Below, piece after piece: positions 36,501 through 49,018 of a stretch of DNA of 64,000 nt. Every line of letters begins with the position of its first letter. Position 1 is the first letter of the stretch. Source of the DNA: Bryoerythrophyllum caledonicum (Eukaryota > Streptophyta > Bryopsida > Pottiales > Pottiaceae); contig OZ020520.1 in NCBI GenBank assembly GCA_963971425.1, positions 25,624,754 to 25,688,753 of the forward strand. The letters are read 5' to 3'. A model generated the notes under the pieces. That model searched no databases, was not told the DNA's origin, and saw only the letters and a program-made list of their open reading frames with translations. A program made the translations under genes and the position numbers.

Positions 36501-37212
36501 ACTCCCGCATTGCAGCCGCCTTTGCATTCCCGTCATCTTTGGTCAGAATGAGAACCCCACCAGGCGAGGTTGGTGACTGCGCGCGGGAGGATTGTGACCA
36601 AGGTTGAGGAGTACCGTTCCTGGACGAGTAAGACGGTTCAGGCTCCGGGGAAAAACTGGGTAACTTGGGGTGCGCGGTGTTGGACGGAAACGAAGGGAGC
36701 CCTCCGTGGGCCGCTGCACCTGTTGAAGACTATTAGTTCAAGCGCAGAAAATGGGAAAACGAAATGGGGGGGGGGGGGAGGAGTGGACAGGCACCTGAGA
36801 GAGTGGAAGTGTACGGGATGGCCGTGCCCCTGGTCTCCGCTCTCTCTCGTCTCTGATCCTCCGCAAGTGCGCGCAGAAGATATAGCAACGCCCACCGATT
36901 CTCAATCGACCCAGGCCCGCTATACGACGACATCCGCCGGTGCAAGTCCGCGAAGCTGAGCGCGTCCGCGGACCGATTCTCCTGCACCAGCTGCCGCTTG
37001 ATGGCCTCCGCCATGGCAGCCTCGTCGTTCGCGAGCGAGGGCGCAATCCGGCTCCCGATGATCCGCATCGCATACTGATGCGCCCGCTGCAGCGTCGCGT
37101 CCCCCTGCTGTTGCTTCCGCTGCCCCCCATACCCCCCGTTCTCCCCGCCGCCGTTCGGAAAGATCCGCACAGCAAGCTGCCACACCAAATCCGACACCAC
37201 GTCCCCCTCCAT
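33600..37212 (-). CDS. GCP3: Gamma-tubulin complex component 3 (GCP3/SPC98)
   Basis: Five exons (37212-36795, 36719-35888, 35480-35124, 34841-34071, 33942-33600) splice in frame to 2,721 bases, 906 residues. The N-terminus (MEGDVVSDLVWQLAVRIFPN; RIIGSRIAPSL; SFADLHRRMSSYSGPGSIEN) matches the plant GCP3 leader. The GRIP1 region follows with SEMAIVRDVLYACQGIDGRY and VRRLCEVGWLYLRVKNHI, and GRIP2 with DKHLIQIMYKRYRFPEHCLA, IKRYLLLGQGDF and VFNFLWRLKRVEHAL. The tail has LPVQQHVDLKFLSFRLDFSE. The protein binds gamma-tubulin and forms microtubule-nucleating complexes at cortical, nuclear-envelope and basal-body sites. For exon 5, reading from the nearer AG gives an immediate stop, while the acceptor at GTCTGACAG restores frame. 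A Met seven codons upstream is possible. The gene is convergent with SPO11-1, with 490 bases between stops. Confidence 0.93.
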
Positions 37213-38430
37213 CGAACCACCCACCCCTCCCAACCCCTAAACTCCCCCCATCGTCAAAACCCTCACCTCCCCATCAAACCCTCCAAAACCCCTGTCCCCT
37301 CACCATCCCCAAACCCACCTCCACCCCAGTAAAGTAGTACTCTTCTTCTCCTCCGATGCTAGTCACGCAAACCAAGCACGCGGCTAACGAGCCCCCACTC
37401 ACCCAATGCGCTTGCACGAAAAGGAAAGAGAAGACGCAGTTGTCCGGTTGGCGAAACTAGACAACTCCCTGGGGCAGCTGTAGCTGGGCACATCACTTGA
37501 GGACATGATCGTGGAGTGAGGAAAGCTTGTGCGCGCGCGGGTGACCTAAGTGACGGAATGCAGGGGATAGATTTGGACGTTCTGGTGGTGATGGTGTTTT
37601 GGGGGAATGAAGGGATCGCAATGGAAGTTTTGAGTGTGTTGTGAATGTTGAGTTGCGAGTTGTGAGTGTTGAAGGCGTCGCGCGCGCAGAGCTCCCGACG
37701 TCGGTGCCGTCGACGAGCTCGCTCGCGACTCGTTAAGTTGGCTGCTCTGGCTCTACTGCCCGATTTGAAATGAAACAAGGCCTGCCCGCTCGTCCATTCC
37801 CGCTGCCCCACCCACAGGTTTCTTCTTTGCTTCTTTTCTTTCTTCCGCACCTCTTCTGTCCTCTTTATTCTCTGCTCTTTCTTCTGTCCTCTTTCTTCTC
37901 TCCTCTTTCTTTTCACTCTCATTGCGTGCTTTCCTCTTTTCTTTCTTTCGCCATTTGTCCTGATTTTATTGTATATTTAACACTTTCGTTTCTTTTATAT
38001 TTTTTTATGTTTTCTTTTTTAGTATTCTTTCCTCTTTACTTTACTTTTCTTTCACCCTCTCTTCTATTTTTTTTCTTCATCTTCTCTCCTATTTTGGGGG
38101 CCTTTCTGTTTTCCTTTTCTACTTTCCCTATTTTTCCTTATTTCTTTGTTTTTCTTATTTTCCCTTCGATTAACTTTCTTATTTCTACATATTTTTTCAT
38201 CTTTTGTGGTATCTCACTTCAATCGCCACATTCAATGGCAAGAGCTCAATGTATTGTCTGATGTAGCAATGCTAAGACATTGCTTTGTGTAATTTGGAAC
38301 AATTGTTGCTCAAAAGATCTATGTTGGATATGCAATTGCCTCCATGGCTTAGTCCTATTTCAAGGAATTCAACACCCAAATTATTTGTCTAAATTGTCTA
38401 TCCTGCTCCAAAAACTATACTCCATAGAAT
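37213..38430. other. GCP3 5' flank and polypyrimidine tract
   Basis: 37,213-37,780 is the GC-rich 5' flank of GCP3, with short repeats GTTGTGAATGTTGAGTTGCG. About 37,810-38,215 is a 400-base C/T-rich run (TTTCTTTC, TTCTTTTCTTTC) that opens a spurious 163-codon ORF of F, L and S. No gene was recognised. Confidence 0.7.
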
Positions 38431-39960
38431 ATACTACACCAAACACTGCATATAGTGTGGACCAGACTATTTCAAAACACCTACACTAGTTCCAGTACAC
38501 GCAAATTACAGTGGTCCACCTCAATTTTCATCCACATCAAATCATGTTCCTCAAAAAATAGTGTAGGATGTTTCAAAATTGTTGACACAAAAATTGTGGA
38601 TTATGGAGAGGTGGCGACGAGCGGCGGTGAGGTCGCCACAAGCGCCGAGGAGTGGAAGATATTTGGTAGTAAGTGGCAGTGAGGTGGCAAAGAATGGCAT
38701 GACACATGTTGAAATGTGTCCACATCAATTGTGCCACGGGATGTGGCGTCGAGGACCACACCACATGTCGTGGTGTTAACGTAGGTTAGATTAGTCTAAT
38801 CTACGTTAATTTATGTTTAGGGACGTATGGTGGCGCACCTCATTCATCCATGGATGAATTTCATCCATGTAGGGTTGCGCGTGTGTGCGTATAGTGCCGC
38901 ACTTGTCCTTGACTTGATGACTTTGTCAAGTCAAGCTTTCTGAGTGTTTAGAGAGTGATTTGTCAGTGTTTACTTGTTAGTGATGATTTTCATTAGTAAA
39001 TGCTCCTCATTTTCTAGTTCTACTTGCACTCGTTGATTCTCCCCTTATGGAGTGCAAGACGCGTGACTCTTCTGTGATTTCATTCTTGTTCACTTGACAA
39101 AGACCTCCCGCAATCTCTTCTTTAGTTCTTAAATGTGAGCTTAGATGAGTAGAAATTTTTTGTGGGTACTTGGACTGATATTGTAGAGCGCGATTAGATG
39201 AAGACAACGCAACAAACGGCGCTCAATATGGAGAATTTTTGAAAAAATTGTGGGCGTTCAAAGTTTGGAGTGAAGAAGGGCAGCATTATGGTCTGCGCCG
39301 ATTTTTCATCCACTGCGTCGTTTCTCATCTGCCGCTTGTTCTTCATCCGCTACCGCAATTTCATCCGCTGTGGCGATTTTTCGTCCGTTTCGCGAGTTTT
39401 CATCCAATTCGTGATTTTCCATCCACTGAGCGATTTTTCTCGTGCAGTGGATGAAATCTTCCCACAGCGGATGAAAAATCGCGCAGTGGATGGAAATTCG
39501 CGAATCGGATGAAAACTCACAAAACGGATGAAAAATTTCTGCAACGGATGAAGAACAAGTAGCGGATGAGAAACGACGCGGTGGATGAAAAATCGGCGCA
39601 GACCATAATGCTGCCCTTCTTCACTCCAAACTTTGAACGCCTACAATTTCTTCAGAAATTCTCCAAATTCAGCACCGTTTGTTGCGTTGTCTTCAACTAA
39701 CCACACTCTACAACATCAATCTAAGTACCCACAAGTACAACATCAATCTAGGTACACTTGAGGGTATATTATGTATACTTGTTTTAGTGTATGTTTTTCG
39801 TTTATTTAATGTTGGTTGTGATTCTCGATCTATTGTGTTTAGCGATCTTTGTTTACACGACAATTGTATTCCAAAACTAGAATTGATGTCGTCCACATCA
39901 TTTTTCACCCACATTACCAATGAATCCACACTATATTCAGTGTTTGGTGTAGTTGTTTAT
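38430..39960. mobile_element. Non-autonomous element with inverted ends and a long internal hairpin
   Basis: The outer inverted words are CTACACCAAACACTGCATAT (38,435) and TATTCAGTGTTTGGTGTAG (39,933). Between them lie a CATGTGTCC/GACACATG-type repeat region (38,690-38,770) and the hairpin at 39,165-39,735. There is no coding capacity. The superfamily is not identified and the ends are approximate. Confidence 0.5.
39165..39735. repeat. Long inverted repeat (hairpin), arms about 270 bp
   Basis: The left arm carries GTTCAAAGTTTGGAGTGAAG, AAGGGCAGCATTATGGTCTG and CGCCGATTTTTCATCCACTG. The right arm carries the complements in reverse order (GTGGATGAAAAATCGGCGCA, GACCATAATGCTGCCCTTCT, TCACTCCAAACTTTGAACG). 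The arms extend outward through GACAACGCAACAAACGG and its partner near 39,680. The turn is near 39,440. Within the arms, TTTTCATCC or GGATGAAAA recurs about every 20-30 bases. Transcribed, it would give a nearly perfect double-stranded RNA stem. Confidence 0.9.
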
Positions 39961-41646
39961 TGGAGGTATGGGAGGTCCCACCAACATTGGTTGGACTAAG
40001 TTGTACAAGTTGTCACCTATTGGCAAAGCATAACTCTTATCCACTAGCACAATAGGCCAAGGGTCTCCGCCAATAAAGAATCATTATTAATACCATTTCC
40101 TTGTCTAAATGAGTCCATGAACACTCTTCATCACCTGCATACAAGTTGGGCTTCTTACCTCTCCTAGTTGCACACAAGAAGCTTGGTAGCTCTTCCAATT
40201 TGTCTTGAAAGAGGTCATTCCTCTACGCCCTCCAATCCCTTTTCCCTCTTTCGGCATGTCCACCCCATGCCCACTATCTAGACCACAAAGGGCATTTGCA
40301 ATATTCAAGAAGTCAACTCCGTTTGCTATTATGCAACCAACTTATTACCCCCAACCTAGTCTTTAGCCAAGCCATTTGTCCCCTTTTGACTTTGTAGCAA
40401 TTCCGCTATTTCTCTGTAAAGCACTTGGAGGTTGTAGCATGTTGAAAGTAGCAAATCTTAAACCCCATATTTTCTAATGCTTGTGAGTACATGTGGTTCT
40501 TTACTAAGATTCACATGTACTACAACCAAAACAACACCAACTAACCATGGAACAAGAAAGATGATTTCAAATGATTTAGAAAGAGCAAAATATCACCCAA
40601 AAACATCTTAATCATTCTACATGGTTTTCACATATAACTTCCATATTCTTTTCGCTTCTTGAAGAACTAAATTTCCATGACCCTGCAATATTAAATACGG
40701 TACTCAACACCTTTGGCAACACTCAGTGTCTAGATAACTTTCCTTCATTAGTGGTTGTAAAGCGCTGGAGGTTGAATAAAATTTAAGGTTTCGGAATCAA
40801 TTTCCATCTCATTTCGATTTCTGCTAACTGTTAAGACGTTTTTCCAAAATAACCACTGTCCTCCGTAGAATTGCATAAGAAAATCGTCGATTGCGTTGAA
40901 TGGTGATCACAACTAACCTACCTCCAGTTAGCTTCCGAAAACAATGGCATTTCTATTTTCTATTACACCCAGTGTCTGAACACAAGCACCAACTGCTAGC
41001 ACATATTCTTACACATCAAAACTGGTCGCTGGGCAAAAGCTCCTGCCACACTACCAGACTCTCGTATCGCTTGTCCTAACTTGCATCCTGAAACCTTCAG
41101 CATTCATTTCCTTACTCGCGACGTTTCTCTTGCCACAGTTATCCAAAAGAGCAACTGCTCAGGAACATATGATTTTGCAGGTAAAATTCCATGACCACAG
41201 TACTCCACACAACGTGTTGCAGATTCAGTGATGCCATCAAGGCATACATGACAAGCAACTCCAGCACTATGCAGCTCGCAGCTGCTCCCCTCAAGATGAA
41301 AATACTGTAGAGTAGACATCGGGATCTTATCCAAGGTCGCCCTCGCTCACGTCGATTCCTGCAAGTGCCCACACCACCCAAGTCAAAACGCACGAAAAAC
41401 CATTCTAATGCATGTTCGAGCATGGCTTCTCAAACTCCCAAATCCAGTCACGACAGACTAGCATTATGCCGCGTAATCAACCTCTACTTCACCAGCCATT
41501 CTCCCTTATCAGCGGCGGCTCACAATCCGATCATCTAACCATCCATCCAGGGCATGCCAGGCACAGCGTTGACAGACAACCAATCGCGCTTACCACTAGA
41601 AGTGGAATCCGCAGTTTGACGGTGAAGCACGTTAATGATGCTGGCG
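39961..41646. other. Intergenic, 3' flank of eRF3
   Basis: No supported gene. A 20-30 base CACATGTACT/AGTACATGTG pair near 40,485-40,515 makes a small hairpin. Short ORFs at 41.1-41.4 kb overlap the eRF3 3' UTR and show no family resemblance. Confidence 0.6.
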
Positions 41647-44600
41647 TCAGTTCTGGCTGCTGCTCTCAAGCTTCGGGAACTTTACGATCTTCCCAATCGC
41701 TACAGTTTTGCCTGCCTCACCCCAACACCACGCCCACGATAACAACCGCATCAGACAAATGCGCCAAACAACCCAGACCAAGATAGAAGCCATAGAAATA
41801 CTTCGTACTCCAAGGTTCAAGTCACACACCCTCGTCTCGAAGTGTGAAGCGCCCGAGCTGAGGAAAGTCGTCGAACTTTTCCACACAGATCAGCTGATTG
41901 ACCTGAAACAATCAACACAGAATTCTAAGCGCGCCATATCATCGCTACATGACCTCCTCACAACAAACTCAGATACGCTACTTCATGGTCAGAAGGACCC
42001 CGTCCCCTCCAGGGACCACCCACATCCACTCCCATCCCAGTCGACAAGAAAAACATTGAGCGAGTACCGACCTGGATGCGAACCACGACAACGGCCCCGC
42101 TCTTCACAAACAACACCTTCTTCCTGATCGGCTTCTTTGTTTTAGGATCTATCTGATGAATCAGCCCCATGATCTCGCACTCCTCCACCACCGAGTGTAT
42201 GTGGAGTATAGCTTTGTACCCAGCAGTAAATATTGCCTGTCACAACAGCAGCAGTCACACATTTTACGAAAACACAGACAAAAATAGCACCTCGCATATT
42301 CGGAGGACAAGTCCGTCCACACCCACGGGATGGCCATTCGACCGTGTCCCACAATCGGCAGCAATTTGACCACGGCCCGCCCCTATCCATCACCCTCAAC
42401 TGCAGCATTCAAGTTCGGCAGCACGACAACGACTCCACGAGTAACCCCACCAGAGCAAACATACCTTGTGGTCAAGAAGCTCAAGAATCTGGAGCTGAGC
42501 ATCAAACTCCAGCAGAGTAGGAATGGGCCTCTCTGCACACATCCAAACCACGCTTCAGCTCCCAAAACAACACAAAAAACGCCAAAACTGGAGGGTTAGC
42601 CGGCCAACTCCACGTGAGATTGACAAAGCTGAAGAGATGAAACACTTACTCACGGACGACAGAACAAATCCTGGACTGATATCCTCTTCCTCAACACCAG
42701 ATACCCTAATGCGTAGGTTCTCCCCAGGCTTCGCGTAACTCACTTCGTCGTTATCGCGATACACCGTCACAACCTTTACACGGGCCTGCATGCACAACCC
42801 ACCCACCATTTCAACCACTGCACCCTCTGCGGGAATATCAACCACGCAACATACCCAGTAACTCCATCGAACATCGACCTTGGCATCGATCCTCGCACAA
42901 ACAAGTCCAGGAAACGACCAACCGAAGCCGCACTCACCTTGTTTGGCATCACCATCAGCGTGTCTCCTCGTCGCACACTCCCAGATTCTATCTTGCCCAT
43001 CACTACGGTACCCATGTCCCTAAACTTATCTATCAAAGGCATCCTGCACACGCATCGTACATACACCGTCTTATCAGTGCGCCCATCGGATAACGACCAC
43101 AGGAATTACGTCTACAACAGGTCTGTGCGCATGGGTACAAAGCAAAAAACCCCAGCTAGTTACCTGAAGGGACCCTTCGGATCCCGCAGAGGAAGCTCGA
43201 CGGCATCCAATGCATCAAACAGGCAAGGTCCGTCCCACCATGAACAGTTATCTTTCGCCATCCGCTCCTTCATATTGATCCCAAACAGCCCAGATATCGG
43301 CAAAAATTGAACGTCTGCACGGCACAACATACCACCGCCACTCAATTATGTTGCTACGCTCTGCACGCTCCCACTCACACCAATCCTGACACTTAGCAAT
43401 GGGCCAGAGAGTCAGACAGCCCACTTCATAACCAAACTCGACCCACGCACCTTTCTTTGTGTTGTAGCCGCATGATTTCAAAAAAGGAACGATCTTCTTC
43501 TCAATCTCGTCGAACCTGAAGGTCACAGTCCAACGCTCTCAGTTATTCTTCCATCTTAACCAGCCGAACACGAAGAGCAACGGCAATACTCTGAGCCCTT
43601 TCAACCCATGTGGCCACTCGTCGACCAATGACATCTTTCTCATGCTGCCCAAGCCAACACATACTGCGCGCTCAGGAGACATCCTCTCCCCTCGACAATA
43701 ACCGTTTGCGATCTCGACTAAGCCAAGCACGGTAACCATTAACCACGCGTTCTGGAGAGCACACCCACCTTGCCTTTGCCCACCCAACAGATGGATCGTC
43801 CATCTTGTTCACAACTACCAGCAGCTTCGAAACCCCCAATGTCTTCGCAAGCTGTGCATGCTCACGTGTTTGGCCCCCTCGCTCAAATCCAGTCTCGAAC
43901 TCTCCTTTCCGCGCTGAAATGACCTGAGATGTACAAGACACCACTCTAAATCGCAGGCCATCACCACACTCAAAGGTGTGCCACAAAACCCCCACTCCGC
44001 TCCTCCACCAACCACCAACTGGACAAGCTCATGCTTACCAGCACTCCGACATCAGCCTGCGATGCACCACTGATCATGTTCGGCACATAGTTCTTGTGGC
44101 CCTACACAGAAAAACGACTTCCTCAAGTCAGCGACCCCCGCACTGCTCACATCGTCGCCACCAACTACGGGGAACTTAAGGCCGTTAACACAGATCCTAT
44201 ACGGCTCAAACAACATATCCATGCTGTGAGCTGCCAGGGCATATTCCGAGCACGGCCTGGAATTGCTTCGCAGTCAATCTCTCGAAAGGCCGATGCGTCT
44301 GAGATAAGATTTTACTCTTCAATGCAGATCCTTCGAACCAAGTGCTACTACTGTCCATTAACTAGTCAGTTCATCTACATTGCAACCAATGGCACTCAGC
44401 TGTGTAGACATTCTTACAGGGGCATCCAAAATTGTGAATCTCGTCTTCTCCGTCTCAAAATGAGCTCTTCCAACCTCCACTGTCTTGCCCTGCACTCATA
44501 CCAACCCATCAGATACTAACGTCAACAAAAGGGTCTTCCCTACAGGAAAGCATTGTTACGCACAAGCAGAGCCAACAGAAAGAAGATTCAAGAAGGGAAT

Positions 44601-46301
44601 GCAACGACGAGGCTTCGATTCAACGACAGCCGTCAAGACGTGAACTACTAACCATTCTATGTTGCCCGTCTCATAAGAGACAAGCTCCGTTAACTGCACG
44701 GATTGCAACTAACTGCCATCCCCACAACGAGACCTAACTATCCTTCCAACAATTAGGCAACACCTCAAATACATTATGTTACCACTTCCATTATTCTGGC
44801 TCGGACTGATTAAAGTCAGCTTCGAATTCAGAGTGAGGTGCTACCTTTGCTCTCTCTTCTTCGTTGGTATCCATAATGTAAGCCATGTACCTGCAACACA
44901 TCTTTCTGTCAGTCTCTGTCTACATGAAAGCGGTTCTCCAAAAAATATCAACTTAGGACGCATCTCACAATTGTCCATGCTGCTACACCCAGTCTCAAAA
45001 CCAGTTCAACACAAGCTCAAGTCCAATGTTAAACAACAAACGGCATCGGCATACTGCTCCCTAGCCCTGGGACTCACCAACTGTCCCTGTTCTTGTCCTT
45101 AGCCTCACGCTCGTACTTCTGGATCGTCCGCTCATCCACCATGTCGCTCAGGTACAATATCTGACCTCCTATTGTTGATTTACCAGCATCTGTGTCAAAA
45201 CACCACCCTCGAAATCAGTGTCGCATCAACCGCTGGAAGCCTACTACCATCACGTTGCATTTTGAGAATGCGACCTACGCGACCACAACACTTGCAGTCC
45301 CTGCGAGCAATTCCGGGGTTTTTGTGTTTTCATCTCTGCAACGATCCCGCAATACGATGAGAACCGAAAGAGATGAAGCAGCGACCAAATCCCTACCTAC
45401 GTGACCAATGAATACCACATTCAAGTGTTGCCGACTATCCCCGGCATCTTCCTCTTCCTTCGGTTCCTCAGGCTCCTCCTCTGAGACAACATCCGGAGCG
45501 TGTGGCTCTTCTTCTGCGGCTGTCGGCTCCGGAGTGGAAGCTGCAGGTGGCGCTGTCTCCTCCTTCGTCATCTCAGCCTGCTTCTCCTCGTCCTTCAAGT
45601 TCAGACTCTCCTCGAGTTTCGCAGCAACGTCCTCGGTGTCCGCCTGTGATCACACGTTCGACAGGTAATCACACTCCAATGCAATTGACCAGCTTACGGT
45701 AAACCGTCATTCTCACGACTGCGGAGCCAGTGTTCCTCAAATATTTGAATCACCATCAATTACGCAACAGTGTAGCGCTAATAGACGCAAAATTCCAACA
45801 CAATCAAATTCCTGATAGTAACACTACCTGCTCTGCCTTTGGCGTCTCTGCCTTCGGCGCTACTGCCTTCGGCGCCTCCGCTTGCACTCTCAGAAACTGC
45901 GGAACAAACTCAGCGCTGGCCGCACTAAGCTTCGGAACGAACTCAGCGCTCGCGGCACTGAGCGTTGTAGACGCGAATTTCGGAGGCACATTTATATTGT
46001 CCTCATGCTCCCAGTCGTGATCCGCAGACGAATCCTACTCAAAAACAACATCACCAAACAATCAAAAACCTAAAACCTAAACTTCAAATCCTCAACTCAA
46101 GTATCCACAAACACAGACACTCATCACAGCCAATCCTCTACACCGCCACTCACTCCCTCACTGCCATAATCCGAAACCGATATCCCTTCCCTCTCAAGCC
46201 ACAACATCTCTCAACTCCAATCTCCTCATAAATAGCCACCATCACACATCTCACACACAAATCCTCCAGTTAAGGACTACCTCCGGTCCCACGCTAGTCA
46301 T
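41647..46301 (-). CDS. eRF3: Eukaryotic peptide chain release factor subunit 3 (eRF3, GSPT-type GTPase)
   Basis: Sixteen short exons splice in frame to about 581 residues (46301-46281, 46034-45828, 45643-45397, 45189-45078, 44890-44845, 44489-44418, 44101-44039, 43923-43769, 43515-43451, 43314-43164, 43043-42938, 42785-42654, 42530-42465, 42236-42072, 41902-41830, 41711-41647). The N-terminus is short, acidic and repetitive (KLSAASAEFVPQ; PKAVAPKAETPKAEQ; EEEPEEPKEEED). The GTPase core follows: HLNVVFIGHV-DAGKST (P-loop, split by an intron), GKTVEVGRAHFETE, LDAPGHKNYVPNMISGASQA, VVNKMDDPS. Domains II/III have MGTVVMGKIESG, ILELLDHKAIFTAGYKA and DFPQLGRFTLRDEG. eRF3 binds eRF1 and uses GTP to drive stop-codon release in the cytosol. 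The start codon follows a likely 5' UTR intron. A two-copy LSAASAEFVP repeat in exon 2 is unusual. Confidence 0.95.
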
Positions 46302-46724
46302 GGCTCGCAGTAGATCCTCCTCTGCAGCTCCGAACACAAAAATCTACACAAAACACAATAAAAAAAAAAGTCAGCCGAATTGCCTGAACCTGCCAACTCC
46401 TAACACGATCCAAGACAACATCCTCGTGTTAGCTCCTTTGAGTGAGCGGAGGGCAAGAGAAACCCTAACCGAGCGGAATTGGACCGGAGAAAGTCCAATT
46501 TTTCCCTCAGGCGAGGAGAATGCGTGACGGAGCGGGGAGGGCGATGCGATGCACCTACGGAGGAGGCCGTGAGAGAGGACGACGACGGCGATGGCGATGG
46601 TGAGGAGCGCTCTCTCCGCGAGAGCGGACTTGCTTCGGTTGAGAAAGAGGTCGACGAAGCAGACTGTTCCCCTAAAACCCCTTCCCTTGGTTCGAGTGAT
46701 GACCTGTCCAAGAAGGTTTTCACC
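46302..46724 (-). promoter_or_regulatory. 5' leader and promoter region of eRF3
   Basis: The minus strand shows a polypyrimidine tract plus TAG acceptor (TGTTTTGTGTAG) at about 46,342, suggesting a 5' UTR intron with its donor near 46,400, and GGTTAGGGTTTCTCTTGCC near 46,445-46,475. The region between here and the RRM duplication boundary (about 46,725) is GC-rich and probably holds the transcription start. No TATA box is clear. Confidence 0.45.
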
Positions 46725-47097
46725 ACATAATACTGTTGAAAAAAAAAAAGGTGAAAAAAAAAAAAGATTTCTAGCTTTTGTGTGGAAAAGATGAGGCTTT
46801 TTCCCCCCTTGCCCAAAATGTGTGAAAATGTTTGACTTGGGTTAAAATGTTTTTTAATACGAAAATCAAGAATATATTTTTTGATTATTTCGAAGAAGAT
46901 AATATTCTCCATATGTAGAAAAATCTGAATGTCAATAGAAGTTCTTGCAAAAGCTACCTAGAGTCCCTAATTTGACTGTGAAGTCTAATAACTTTCCGAG
47001 TATGAATCCAAAAAAATTAGAAAAAAGAAAATACAAAGCAGTATCAGGGACAATCTAGCATAAAATCTAAAAAACAAAACTATCTTTTTTCAAATTC

Positions 47098-47258
47098 TAG
47101 GAACCTGCCCAAAATGAAAGACGTCTTCCTTTAGGGAAATTATTCCAAAGGATCTCTTCCTTAGGTTCCATTCATTGATGACATCATTTTTTCATTTAAC
47201 CCCTAATATTATCAAAAGTCCCCTCGGGGACTCTTGAAGGTTTGGGCAGGTTCCTATC
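47098..47258. mobile_element. MITE with TAGGAACCTGCCCAAA termini, duplicated copy
   Basis: Inverse counterpart of the MITE at 14,823-14,992, with intact terminal repeats and a few internal differences. It was already present when the block was duplicated. Confidence 0.7.
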
Positions 47259-47449
47259 ATGTCAATTTGTAACATTTTTTGAAAAATTTATTCAAATGGG
47301 GGAAGCGGGCACATCGGGCAACTCCAAAAACTTTTGCTAGGACAAAACTCTATTGAATGTGAGATTTTCAATAGTAGAAAATAATATTATTTCCTTTCAC
47401 ACAGTAAAAAAAATCTCTTATCTTTAGTGAAAAATAACATATTAACCCA

Positions 47450-48107
47450 TAAGAAGAAGAGCGCCGGTTTCCAAAGGGGACCGGTGTGAATAAAGTGTCT
47501 ATTCGTTCCACTACTAAGACCATGCCCACCGGACAAGGAATTAGTAGGTTGGAACTACTTCCCTCTTTCAAGGGTAGACACTATGTAACGGGTAGCCAAA
47601 AATTCGTCAAGCAAACACCCAACTAACCAGCCAACTAACCGAGCAAGTAACCCAAAACCACAAACCAACCAAGCAAGTAGCCAAGAACTCCAAAACAACC
47701 AGTCAAGATAAATCAAAGCAGGGAAAAGAAATTAAGGGGGGTCCTGTGTATCGGGAAGGGCTTGGTTGTTTTCAATTTTGCGTTTGTGTAGTAAAATGGA
47801 CATGGCATATTGAGTAGCGATGGTGTTAATGTTTTTAAAAGTGGTTCTAATTGTTTCAATGGGTATTTTGAAGGCATCTTCAAGAATTTTCATAGATGGG
47901 ATGAAGGTGGTGGCACGAGCGCCAGATGTGATTATAATAAGGGGATCCACATTCCATCCAAGGGAAATGATGTCGTCAATACGGGGTTGGTATTTATCAA
48001 TTTTATTTTGGATTGTTTCTGCGGAAAATCTATCGTTGCAATATGTGAATTCAATGAATTGTATGGTGTAGTCTTGGTTGATGTTATCGGATGGTGGGTC
48101 ATTATAG
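47450..48107 (-). mobile_element. 5'-truncated LINE insertion with 12-bp target-site duplication
   Basis: CATATTAACCCA flanks both sides (47,438-47,449 and 48,108-48,119). On the minus strand the element opens inside a reading frame with ITSGARATTFIPSMKILEDA, then PIETIRTTFKNINTIATQY and SILLHKRKIENNQ, ending at a stop near 47,732. I read this as the C-terminus of a non-LTR retrotransposon protein, from its resemblance to widely distributed LINE ends. About 280 bases of 3' UTR follow and end in two hairpins and TTCTTCTTA. Arm 1 has the empty site at about 14,622-14,634 (GGGTTGATATGC). The insertion is therefore younger than the duplication, unless it was removed precisely from arm 1. Confidence 0.82.
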
Positions 48108-49018
48108 CATATTAACCCAAATCAAACATATTCACACATTGTCGCACATTGTCGAGCAAAGTACCAAAAAATATTTTTTCTTTCCACATAAAACTTAGAG
48201 ATCTTCATATTGTTTTACTTTTTATTTTCCCCACAGCATTCTGCAGTGTGAACCTTCACATTGACCATTCGGATTCTCATTCTAAAACATATTAGTTCAC
48301 AAAAAAATATAACGTGAATTGCCAATTTTTGAACATCCACTCCTTGCACAAATTTTTGAATAGGCTACACCCTTTCTTTTCCTCTAAAAATTGGTGTACA
48401 AGGAATTGATTTCATGCTTACCATGATGGTAATGACTTTAGACCTTGTGTAGTGCAAAAATTGGACACCAAGTGCAGTCAAAGTCTGCTGATCCACTAAA
48501 CGCAGGGAAGAAAATGAACCCTTCTCTACTTCAAACACTATAATCTTTCAATCCATGCGGTCAAAGTTTATGAAATTTTGTATGTTACTGAATAAGTCTT
48601 AATCGATATTCTACGGTTCAAACTGGAAATGAAGTTTTTTGTTTTCATCGTTACTCATTGCACTGAAACGAGCAGTTTTGAAGTGTTTTTGGTGCGAAAT
48701 TGTCAAAGTAATTTAGGGGTTAATCAAGAAGAGGGTTGTGCGAGCGCAACAACGAATCCAGCTTTGTACGTGAAATTTGTATGAAGGTGAAAAGGCACAG
48801 TAGAATTCTCATAATTTGCAAGAGTAGAATTCTCATAATTTGCAAGACAATTTGCACCATGATCATGTACCGAAAAGAATGAAGCCTCATAATCATGATA
48901 GCTACATAACTCTGTATGATTGACGTCAAAATGGCTGTGGCAAGTAACATTTTCCTCCAGATTATTGACAGAAACACAGAGCTTCCTAAACCCTGCATTG
49001 CCTGAAAATGGTGTACCT

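Noticed and set aside
36920..37332. Several GC-rich ORFs overlapping the GCP3 start
   Set aside because: They are alternative-frame shadows of GCP3 exon 1.
37770..38261. A 163-codon ORF rich in F, L and S
   Set aside because: It comes from a polypyrimidine tract, with no family features and no exon-like composition.
39165..39735. CRISPR-like array, because of regularly spaced GGATGAAAA words
   Set aside because: The repeats are too short and irregular, occur as inverted arms, and lie in a plant nuclear setting.
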